NCBI GenBank assembly: GCA_035533335.1
Contig: DATLUC010000042.1
Span: 1 to 26,302 of the forward strand
Reading direction: 5' to 3'
Length of the DNA: 26,302 nt
DNA from: DATKSS01 sp035533335
GTDB lineage: Bacteria > Chloroflexota > Dormibacteria > Dormibacterales > Dormibacteraceae
This document shows, in pieces, positions 1-6,666 of this stretch. Each line of letters opens with the position of its first letter. Position 1 is the stretch's first letter. The notes beneath the pieces are model-generated. The model did no database searches and was not told the DNA's origin. It was given only the letters and a program-made list of their open reading frames with translations. Position numbers and translations under genes: made by a program.

Positions 1-27
1 TATCGACTCGAGCGGGAAGAAATTTAG
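1..27 (+). CDS. infB: C-terminal end of upstream gene, probably translation initiation factor IF-2 (partial)
   Basis: The first eight codons read Y-R-L-E-R-E-E-I and end at a TAG at 25-27. Only this tail is inside the window, so the identity rests mainly on context: infB directly precedes rbfA in very many bacteria, and IF-2 proteins often end in a short acidic/basic tail after a beta strand. The sequence alone cannot prove it. The gap to the rbfA start is 34 bases, which suggests co-transcription. Confidence 0.4.
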   Translation, partial: YRLEREEI

Positions 28-61
28 GCAAAGCGTGTCTTTGCTGACAGCGGAGGTCGTC

Positions 62-436
62 ATGACCAGCTACCGCGCCGACCAGGTTGGAGAGCAGGTG
101 CGCGAGGAGATCATGTCCATCATCAGGCGCGATCTCAAAGACCCGCGCATCGGTTTCGTCAGCATCACCGCCGTGCGCATGTCGCCAGACCTGCGGCAGG
201 CCAGGGTGCGCGTCAGCGTGCTCGGCAACCCAGAGCAGAAGAAGGAGTCGCTCGCGGGACTGGTCTCCGCGCGGGGCCTGATCAGGCACGAGCTGGGACG
301 CCGTCTGCAGAACCTCAAGTTCTCCCCCGATCTGCGCTTCGAGCTCGATCCCTCGATCGAGTACAGCGTGCACATCGCAGAGCTGCTCAAAGAGGTGCTG
401 CCGCAGGGCGACGCGCCGGCGGAGGAGGAGTCATAG
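62..436 (+). CDS. rbfA: 30S ribosome-binding factor A
   Basis: A 124-residue protein, the usual size for RbfA, a single KH-type-fold protein that binds the 30S subunit and helps mature the 5' end of 16S rRNA. Visible family signatures are the N-terminal RADQVGEQVREEI helix, the KDPRIGFVSITAVRMSPDLRQA segment, and the later region around LGRRLQNLKFSPDLRFELD. I chose ATG 62 because GGAGGT lies at 52-57, four bases upstream, and the protein then begins at the conserved region. An in-frame GTG at 35 would add nine residues with no family support. The gene follows the probable infB end and its stop overlaps the start of the DHH phosphoesterase, a common neighbour of rbfA. Its terminal GGAGGAGGAG (421-430) doubles as the ribosome binding site of the next gene. 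Confidence 0.95.
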   Translation: MTSYRADQVGEQVREEIMSIIRRDLKDPRIGFVSITAVRMSPDLRQARVRVSVLGNPEQKKESLAGLVSARGLIRHELGRRLQNLKFSPDLRFELDPSIEYSVHIAELLKEVLPQGDAPAEEES

Positions 437-1437
437 GCAAGCCCAAGAGCAAGATCCGGCACCAGTACGACGAGATCAAGGAGCTCATCGACGCCAACCA
501 GGAGATCCTCGTCTTCGGTCACAAGGATGCTGACGGCGACACTCTCGGCTGCAGCCTTGCCTTCGCAGAAGCGCTTCGTACGGCGGGCAAAGAGGTATGG
601 GTGCTCATCCCGCCACCGCTACCGGACATGTACACGTTCCTGCCCGGTTTCGACGACATCCTCTCCGAGCCGCCGCACGGCGTCGACCCGCATCTGGTCT
701 TCTTCTTCGACTCGGGCAACCTGGAACGCTCGGGCAACAGCGTCAAGCGGATCGCCGAGCACGCGGTGATCGTCAACGTCGACCACCACCCCTCGAACTC
801 CCGGTTCGGCGACGTCAACGTGATCGATTCGACGGCGTCGGCCGTCGGCCAGATGGTGATCGAGATGCTGGACCACTTCGGGTTCCCGATCACGCCGACC
901 ATGGCGACCAACCTGTACGTCGCGTTGCTCACCGACACGGGCGGCTTCCGGCACGAGAACACCACCCCGCGCACGCTCGACGACGCGGCCCGGCTCGCGC
1001 GTCTGGGCGCGGATCCAGGGCAGATTGCGACCCAGGTCTACAAGATGCGGCCCGAGACCACGCTCAAGCTCAGCGGCCTGGCACTCGCGACCATGAGCGT
1101 GGAGCTCGAGGGCCGGTTGGCGTGGGCCAAGGTGACGCGCCGAATGCTGCGCGAGGCGTCGGCCGTGATGGCCGAATCCGAGGGCATCATCGACACGCTC
1201 AACAGCATCGCCGGCCTCGAGGTGGCGATCCTGTTCAAAGAGGTCAAGGGCGAGCTCACCAAGATCAGCGTGCGGAGCCGAGGCGGGGTCGACGCAGCGG
1301 CGCTGTGCGCCTCGTTCGGCGGGGGTGGCCACGTGCGGGCCGCGGGCGCCGAGATCGAGAAGTCGATGGACGAGTCGGTGAGATACGTCCTGGCGGCCGC
1401 CAAGGAGGCCATCCTTGCCGCGCCGCCAGAGAGCTGA
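433..1437 (+). CDS. nrnA: DHH/DHHA1 phosphoesterase, NrnA-type nanoRNase / pAp phosphatase (non-canonical start)
   Basis: Bifunctional oligoribonuclease/pAp-phosphatase family: it degrades 2-5-mer RNAs left by other RNases and may dephosphorylate pAp. With a start at 433 the protein is 334 residues, normal for the family. It has the metal-binding GHKDADGD motif (H30, D32, D34, D36), the signature DHH (117-119), a TDTGGFRHENT segment, and the DHHA1 GGGGHVRAAG glycine loop (about 296-305). The first in-frame ATG/GTG/TTG is GTG 601, which would delete the essential first motif, so translation must begin upstream. The frame is open further upstream but contains no ATG/GTG/TTG. The best candidate is ATA at 433-435, one base offset from the rbfA TAG (434-436), with GGAGGAGGAG at 421-430 as ribosome binding site. 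A -1 frameshifted RbfA fusion is a less likely alternative. The product call is secure; the start is inferred. Confidence 0.88.
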   Translation: MGKPKSKIRHQYDEIKELIDANQEILVFGHKDADGDTLGCSLAFAEALRTAGKEVWVLIPPPLPDMYTFLPGFDDILSEPPHGVDPHLVFFFDSGNLERSGNSVKRIAEHAVIVNVDHHPSNSRFGDVNVIDSTASAVGQMVIEMLDHFGFPITPTMATNLYVALLTDTGGFRHENTTPRTLDDAARLARLGADPGQIATQVYKMRPETTLKLSGLALATMSVELEGRLAWAKVTRRMLREASAVMAESEGIIDTLNSIAGLEVAILFKEVKGELTKISVRSRGGVDAAALCASFGGGGHVRAAGAEIEKSMDESVRYVLAAAKEAILAAPPES

Positions 1438-2329
1438 CGCGCCGCTCTTTCCGACCGGAGTCCTCAACGTCGACAAGGCGGCCGGGGAAACCTCGTTTGC
1501 GGTCGTCAGCCGGCTCCGACGCCTGACGGGCGCTCATCGAGTCGGTCACGCCGGAACGTTGGACCCGCTCGCGACCGGTGTGCTGCCCATCCTTTTCGAG
1601 TCGGCGACCAGGCTCGCCGAGTTCGCGCTCCGTCTCTCGAAGACATACGTCGCGGACATCCACCTCGGGTTTGTGACTGCCACCGACGATGCGGAGGCGG
1701 AGCTCCAGGTGGGAGCCGACCCCACTGGGCTGACTCGTGGGCAGCTCGAGGACGGCCTGGCCGCCTTCACGGGCCGCATCCTCCAGGAGCCGCCGGCGTT
1801 CTCCGCCGTCAAGGTGGAGGGCCGGCGCGCCTACAAGCTGGCCCGCAGCGGCGAGCTGACCCGGCCGGTGGCTCGAGAGGTCGTGGTCTACGAGGCGATC
1901 CTGCTCGACTTCCAGCCGGGCCCCGAGGCCGTGGCCAGGGTAGAGATCCGCTGCGGCAGCGGCACCTACCTGCGTTCGATCGCTCGAGACCTTGGCGCGC
2001 GGCTGGGCGTCGGAGGCTATCTCGGTCGTTTGGTGCGCACCGCTTATGGGCCGCTGGCCATCGCATCCGCGGTTCCCTCGGACGAGATCACCAGCGCCGA
2101 AATCGTGCGTGACCGGCTGCTCCCGGCCGAAGTCATACTGCCGGACATGGAGCAGGTCAGGCTCACTGTGGAACAGACCGCGATGGTCAGGCAGGGGCGC
2201 GCGGTGCGCGTGCTGCCCGAGCCCGGGCCGGGTCAGGTGCGCGCCCATGACGGCAGCGGGCGTTTGATCGCGCTCGGCCACACCGACCCGCTACGGCGAA
2301 CGTTCGTGCCAGAGAAGGTTCTCAACTGA
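1415..2329 (+). CDS. truB: tRNA pseudouridine(55) synthase
   Basis: TruB converts U55 in the T-loop of tRNAs to pseudouridine. The 304-residue product has the TruB motif GHAGTLDPLATGVLP with catalytic Asp50, preceded by the LNVDKAAGETS segment that opens the fold, followed by the KTYVADIHLGFVTATDDAE and PPAFSAVKVEGRRAYKLAR blocks. The RCGSGTYLRSIARDLG motif is near residue 180. The last 60 or so residues resemble the small C-terminal domain of bacterial TruB. The TTG at 1415 overlaps the end of the nrnA-like gene by 23 bases and gives a normal N terminus, so the two are probably translationally coupled. The order rbfA-nrnA-truB-ribF is widely conserved. Confidence 0.95.
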   Translation: MPRRQRADAPLFPTGVLNVDKAAGETSFAVVSRLRRLTGAHRVGHAGTLDPLATGVLPILFESATRLAEFALRLSKTYVADIHLGFVTATDDAEAELQVGADPTGLTRGQLEDGLAAFTGRILQEPPAFSAVKVEGRRAYKLARSGELTRPVAREVVVYEAILLDFQPGPEAVARVEIRCGSGTYLRSIARDLGARLGVGGYLGRLVRTAYGPLAIASAVPSDEITSAEIVRDRLLPAEVILPDMEQVRLTVEQTAMVRQGRAVRVLPEPGPGQVRAHDGSGRLIALGHTDPLRRTFVPEKVLN

Positions 2330-2330
2330 G

Positions 2331-3236
2331 TTGAAGATCCACCTCGGGCTGCCGTCGAGCCCCATCGGACCGGTGGCCCTCACGGTCGGCAGCTTCGACG
2401 GGGTCCACCTCGGCCATCTCGACGTCATCCAGCACACCGTCCGGTCCGCCCGGGCGGCGGCCGCAGAGCCGGCCCTCATCACTTTCGAGCCCCACCCGCG
2501 CTGCGTGCTCGACCCGGCCAACTGTCCCCAATCGATCACCACGCTGCACGAGAAGCTGGAGCTGCTCGAGGCCGCGGGGATAGGGCACGCCATCGTCCTT
2601 CGGTTCGACCGAGAGCTGGCCTCGTGGTCGCCACAGGAGTTCGTCGAGCGCCTCTCCGCCGTCATGGACATCCGGCGCTGGGTAATCGGCTTCGACTTCG
2701 CCTTCGGACGAGGGCGCACGGGGAGCGCAGAGTGGCTCCGCGCCAACGAGCACGATGTCGAGGTCGTCCCGCCGTTCCTGGTCGAAGGTCACGAGCTGCA
2801 CAGCTCCGAGGTCCGGCGGCTGGTCACGACCGGCGACGTCGAGTCCGCCAACCGCCTGCTCGGCCGCGAGTACGCCATGGCCGGCCCGGTGGAGGCCGGC
2901 GAGCGCGTGGGAAGGCGGCTGGGCTTTCCCACCGCGAACATCGGGATCGAGCCGAACAAGCTCGTGCCGGCGCTGGGCGCGTACGCGGGCCGGGCAACCG
3001 GACCCGAAGGCGAGTTCACGGCCGCGCTGTCCGTCGGGTACCGGCCGACCTTCGGCGGCACCCAGCTCCGTGTCGAAGCGTTCCTGCTGGACTTCGAAGG
3101 TGACATCTACCAGCAGCGACTGGAACTTCGCTTCGTCCGATACTTGCACGCCGACATCAAGTTCCCCAGCCCTGCCGAGCTGGTCGTGCAGCTGAAGAAA
3201 GACGTAGCGGACACCAGGAGGATCGTGGCGCGGTGA
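2331..3236 (+). CDS. ribF: bifunctional riboflavin kinase / FAD synthetase
   Basis: RibF phosphorylates riboflavin to FMN and adenylates FMN to FAD. The 301-residue length is typical. The N-terminal adenylyltransferase domain carries GSFDGVHLGH (20-29), the nucleotide-binding equivalent of the HxGH motif, then FEPHPRCVL and the GFDFAFGRGRTGS loop. The C-terminal kinase domain begins around residue 180 and shows GRRLGFPTANI (about 193-203), the conserved kinase signature, and GVYAG-like GAYAG. The TTG start at 2331 lies one base after the truB stop; no other start fits the conserved N terminus. The stop overlaps the start of the next gene in a GTGA arrangement. Its FAD/FMN products are cofactors for the two flavoproteins that follow, though that may be coincidence. 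Confidence 0.95.
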   Translation: MKIHLGLPSSPIGPVALTVGSFDGVHLGHLDVIQHTVRSARAAAAEPALITFEPHPRCVLDPANCPQSITTLHEKLELLEAAGIGHAIVLRFDRELASWSPQEFVERLSAVMDIRRWVIGFDFAFGRGRTGSAEWLRANEHDVEVVPPFLVEGHELHSSEVRRLVTTGDVESANRLLGREYAMAGPVEAGERVGRRLGFPTANIGIEPNKLVPALGAYAGRATGPEGEFTAALSVGYRPTFGGTQLRVEAFLLDFEGDIYQQRLELRFVRYLHADIKFPSPAELVVQLKKDVADTRRIVAR

Positions 3237-4360
3237 AGGTCGTGGTCATCGGGGGTGGAATCGCCGGTTACTGCGCGGCGCTGGCGGCGCGGCGCGACGG
3301 GGCCGAGGTCACGTTGGTCGCCCGGGCACCCGGTGCGACCGCGCTCTACGCAGGTGGGATGGAGATCGTCGACGACCTCGATTCGATCCTGGCCTCCCAG
3401 CCCCATCACCCGATCACGCGCCTCGGCCTCGACGCGGTCCGTCTGGCGACCGAGCTCGACGGGGTGATTCAGACGCTGCGATTGGCGCTCGAGAAAGAGG
3501 GCCTGAGGTTCGAGGGCAGCTGGCGCGCACGTGGCCTGTACGCGGACATCCACGGGCTCGCGCGGCCCGCCAACCTGGTGCCGGCCACCGTCGCCCCCGG
3601 CGAGCTTCGTGCGCTGAGCGGGCACCGCGTGGCCGTGATCGGGGTCTCGCAGGTGGGCGACTACGACGCTGCTTCCACCGCCCAGGCCTTGAAGGAGCTG
3701 CACGGGATCGATGCGTTCGCCGAGGAGGTGAGCATCGCCGAGCTTCCGGTCGGGGCGGCCCTCACCGACCTCTACGGCCGCCGCGCGCCTGCAGCGGTGA
3801 GGCCGAAGGCGGCCTCGATCGCCTACCCGCCCGGATTCACCAACCTCCCTGACAACGGTTTCGAGCTGCTCGCGTCCCCGCCGTCGCCACACGGATGGCG
3901 GCTGCAGCAGGCGATCGCGCTGGGCACCGTGAAGGCGGAGGTGACCGGCTTCGAGACGGCGGGGGACCGCGTCGTGGCGGCGCGAGCAGGCGATCGCGCT
4001 TTCCGCGCCGACGCCTTCGTCCTGGCCACGGGCCGGCACATCGGCGGCGGCCTGCAGGGTGGCCGGCAAACCAGCGAACCGCTGCTCGACCTGGGGGTTT
4101 TTCACCAGGGCCGGCCAGTGCGCACGCTGGGCACGCGCTTCCAGCACATGCAGTACCTCGACCCCGCAGAAGAGCTGCGGTCGGGCGTGGCCACCGACAG
4201 GGGGCTGCATCCGCTCGCCGAGGCAGGGATCGCGCCATTCTCCAACCTTTTTGCGGCCGGGGCCGTACTCGGCGGCTACGACTACAGCGGCCCCTGCGGC
4301 TTTGGCGTTCCGATCCTCACCGGCTGGCTGGCCGGCCGGTTCGCGGCGAGGAAGCCTTGA
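3233..4360 (+). CDS. glpB: GlpB-like anaerobic glycerol-3-phosphate dehydrogenase subunit B (flavoprotein)
   Basis: The 375-residue protein starts with a Rossmann dinucleotide-binding loop, VVIGGGIAGY (GGGIAG at 7-12). Its C-terminal half matches the GlpB pattern: an ATGRHIGGGL segment, an EPLLDLGV segment, a GVATDRGLHPL segment, and the closing NLFAAGAVLGGYD...GFGVPILTGWLAG block. In the known E. coli system GlpB works with GlpA and the iron-sulfur subunit GlpC to oxidise sn-glycerol-3-phosphate to DHAP at the membrane. Here neither glpA nor glpC is adjacent; the partner gene is an AGPS-like FAD enzyme. GTG 3233 overlaps the ribF TGA (GTGA), implying coupling. Family membership is fairly sure; whether it acts on glycerol-3-phosphate without GlpA/GlpC is open. 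Confidence 0.8.
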   Translation: MKVVVIGGGIAGYCAALAARRDGAEVTLVARAPGATALYAGGMEIVDDLDSILASQPHHPITRLGLDAVRLATELDGVIQTLRLALEKEGLRFEGSWRARGLYADIHGLARPANLVPATVAPGELRALSGHRVAVIGVSQVGDYDAASTAQALKELHGIDAFAEEVSIAELPVGAALTDLYGRRAPAAVRPKAASIAYPPGFTNLPDNGFELLASPPSPHGWRLQQAIALGTVKAEVTGFETAGDRVVAARAGDRAFRADAFVLATGRHIGGGLQGGRQTSEPLLDLGVFHQGRPVRTLGTRFQHMQYLDPAEELRSGVATDRGLHPLAEAGIAPFSNLFAAGAVLGGYDYSGPCGFGVPILTGWLAGRFAARKP

Positions 4361-5718
4361 GGGCCGAGCTGGAGGCGATCGTCGGCCGGCCTGCTGTCGA
4401 CGAGCGCGAGGTGCGCGACCTGTGGCCGCTGGCGATCATGGACCGGCGCGCGGGCAGCTCCCCGGCTCGGACGCTGGTCGTGCGTCCCTCCGGACGTGAG
4501 CAGGTGGCGGCGGTGCTGCGCTGGGCGAGCGCCCGTGACGTCAAGCTCACTCCGTTGGGCGGCGGGAGTGGAGTCTGCGGCGCCCTGTCGCCCCAACAGG
4601 GCGAGATCGTCCTCGACATGGGCGCTTTGGACCGGATTCTCGAGGTCGACGAGGTCAACCTGTCGTGCAGGTGCGAGGCGGGGGTGAACGGCCTGGTGCT
4701 CGAGGAGCACTTGAACGGCCTCGGCCTGACCTTGGGCCACTATCCGAGCTCCCTCCCGGGGACCACCGTCGGCGGCCTGGTCGCCACGCGGTCGTCGGGG
4801 CAGGAGTCGAGCCGCTACGGGAGCATCGAGGACATGGTGCTCGGCCTGGCCGTCGTCTTACCCGACGGAACGTTCGCGGCGCCGCGGCCGGGCCCGCGCT
4901 CCGCGGTCGGTCCCGCCCTCCACGAGCTGTGGATCGGGTCCGAGGGCGCGCTGGGGGTGGTGGTCGGTGCCTTGCTGCGCGTTCACCGCCTGCCGCCGGC
5001 GACCGTGGGCGCAGGGTATGCGTTCGCAGACCTCGCAGCCGGCCTCGCGTGCATGCGCGAGGTCATGCAGTCCGGGATCCGCCCGCTGGTGATGCGGCTG
5101 TACGACGCCGAGGACAGCGCCTTCAACGGTTTTGACCTGGGGGAGGGCGGTTGCGCGCTGGTCGTCGCCACGGCGGGCCTAGCGGAGGTCGCGCAATCGG
5201 AGGCCGCCGCGGTCAAGGGATTCGCCGGATCTGCCGCCGACCTCGGCTCCGGCCCGTGGGAGCGCTGGCAGCGCCACCGGTTCGACCTGTCGGCCGAGCG
5301 GCTCAAGACTTTCCTGGAGCCCGCCAACTCCTACCTCGACACGATCGAGCTGGCGGCGCCGTGGACGGCGCTTCCCCAGCTGCACGCCAGAGTCAAATCC
5401 GCAATAGCGGTCGGCGGGCTGGCGTTATGCCACTTCAGTCATGCCTACGAGCAGGGGTGCTGCGCCTATTTCACGTTCGGTGGCTCTGCCGGCAGCGAGC
5501 AGGACGCCCGCGCCGCCTACGGGCGCGCCTGGGAAGGTGCGATGAGCGCGGCCCTTGAGCTTGGTGCGACGATCAGCCACCACCATGGCGTGGGCCAGGT
5601 GCGGGCGCGCTGGGTCGCCGATGAGATGGGGGGCTGGATGAAGGTGTGGCGAGCGGTGAAAGAAGGGCTCGACCCCAAGGGGATCATGAACCCCAGGGCC
5701 ATGGGAGGCTCGAAGTAG
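4357..5718 (+). CDS. AGPS-like FAD-linked oxidase (alkyl-dihydroxyacetone-phosphate synthase family)
   Basis: A 453-residue member of the PCMH-type FAD-binding oxidase superfamily. The FAD domain shows PLGGGSGVCGAL (about 66-77) and YPSSLPGTTVGGLVATRSSG with RYGSIEDMVLG (from 129). The C-terminal domain has a CCAYFTF segment and the SHHHGVGQVRARW motif with HHH at 408-410, followed by GLDPKGIMNP. The HHH-GVG motif and the aromatic residue before it are hallmarks of alkylglycerone-phosphate synthase, which replaces the acyl chain of acyl-DHAP with a fatty alcohol to form the ether bond. Related bacterial proteins may have other substrates, so I do not assign a gene name. TTG 4357 overlaps the glpB TGA (TTGA), preceded by GAGGAAG. 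An open frame extends upstream inside glpB but encodes no FAD-oxidase sequence. Confidence 0.8.
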   Translation: MRAELEAIVGRPAVDEREVRDLWPLAIMDRRAGSSPARTLVVRPSGREQVAAVLRWASARDVKLTPLGGGSGVCGALSPQQGEIVLDMGALDRILEVDEVNLSCRCEAGVNGLVLEEHLNGLGLTLGHYPSSLPGTTVGGLVATRSSGQESSRYGSIEDMVLGLAVVLPDGTFAAPRPGPRSAVGPALHELWIGSEGALGVVVGALLRVHRLPPATVGAGYAFADLAAGLACMREVMQSGIRPLVMRLYDAEDSAFNGFDLGEGGCALVVATAGLAEVAQSEAAAVKGFAGSAADLGSGPWERWQRHRFDLSAERLKTFLEPANSYLDTIELAAPWTALPQLHARVKSAIAVGGLALCHFSHAYEQGCCAYFTFGGSAGSEQDARAAYGRAWEGAMSAALELGATISHHHGVGQVRARWVADEMGGWMKVWRAVKEGLDPKGIMNPRAMGGSK

Positions 5719-5738
5719 GCGGCCAGGCCGGCGCCCCG

Positions 5739-6659
5739 GTGCTCTTCATCGTCAACCCCGCGTCGGGCGCGGGTAAGGCGGCGCGCGAATGGGCCGCGGT
5801 CGAGGGGTGGCTGCCGGCGACGGGCATCCCCTACGAGTCCGCGCTCACCTCGCGACCGCTGGAGGCGAGCGAGATCGCGGAAAGGGCCGTGCGGCAGTCC
5901 AGGCCGGTGGTGGTGGCGGTCGGCGGGGACGGCACGCTGAACGAGGTCGTCAACGGCTTCTTCCACAACGGCGCCCCGATCCCCACGACCAGCAAGCTGG
6001 CCATGGTCCCGCTGGGCACTGGAGGAGATTTCCGCCGCACCCTGCGCATCCCTCTCGACGTCAAAGCCGCCGTGCAGGTGATCAGCGGTGGGCTGGTCAG
6101 GCGCCTGGATGCGGGATGCGTGACCTACCAGGCAGAGGACGGCTCGACGCACGTGCGGCATTTCATCAACATCGCCGACGCGGGCTACGGGGGAGAGGTC
6201 GTCCACCGGGTGAACAACGGCAAGAAGCGTCTGGGCAGCGCCACCTTCACCCTGACCGCGCTGATGGCTCTTCTCGCCTACAGGAACAAGCCGATGACCG
6301 TGGTCATCGACGGCAACACCCACGAGCTGGCCAAGGCGCAGCAGGTGGTGATCGCCAACTGTCAGTACTTCGGTGGAGGCATGAAGATGGCCCCCACCGC
6401 CTCGCCGACCGACGGCGTGTTCGACGTGATCCTGGTCGCCAACGCCGGCAAGCTCGAGACGATTCGCGGCATGAGCGACATCCGCACCGGCAAGCACCTG
6501 GACCAGCGCAACCCGAAGATCGAGCTTCTCTATGGCAAGCGAATATCGGTCACCTCGCCCCAGAGGGTTCGCATCGACGTGGACGGCGAGCAGCCCGGCT
6601 TCCTGCCTGCCCTTTTCGAGATTCAGCCCGGAGCGATCGAGTTCATAACGCCCCGATAA
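5739..6659 (+). CDS. diacylglycerol kinase family lipid kinase
   Basis: DAGK-catalytic-domain protein (DagK/YegS/BmrU type) that phosphorylates diacylglycerol or a related lipid at the membrane. It opens with the family signature LFIVNPASGAGKA, has the nucleotide-binding GGDGTLNEVVNG loop about 60 residues in, the LGTGGDFRRTL segment, and a C-terminal beta-sandwich with INIADAGYGGEVV and QYFGGGMKMAPTASPTDGVFDV. The length of 306 residues from GTG 5739 is normal. That start has no ribosome binding site. A better-placed GGGAGG (5703-5708) sits six bases before GTA 5715, which overlaps the preceding TAG in the same offset geometry as other junctions here, and would give 314 residues. An upstream GTG at 5646 would add only out-of-family sequence. 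Confidence 0.88.
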   Translation: MLFIVNPASGAGKAAREWAAVEGWLPATGIPYESALTSRPLEASEIAERAVRQSRPVVVAVGGDGTLNEVVNGFFHNGAPIPTTSKLAMVPLGTGGDFRRTLRIPLDVKAAVQVISGGLVRRLDAGCVTYQAEDGSTHVRHFINIADAGYGGEVVHRVNNGKKRLGSATFTLTALMALLAYRNKPMTVVIDGNTHELAKAQQVVIANCQYFGGGMKMAPTASPTDGVFDVILVANAGKLETIRGMSDIRTGKHLDQRNPKIELLYGKRISVTSPQRVRIDVDGEQPGFLPALFEIQPGAIEFITPR

Positions 6660-6666
6660 TCAAGCC

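Noticed and set aside
3895..4356. Upstream extension of the AGPS-like gene to a start at 3895
   Set aside because: The extension is out of frame with glpB and translates to Arg/Ala-rich sequence with no FAD-oxidase character; TTG 4357 in a TTGA overlap is the natural start.
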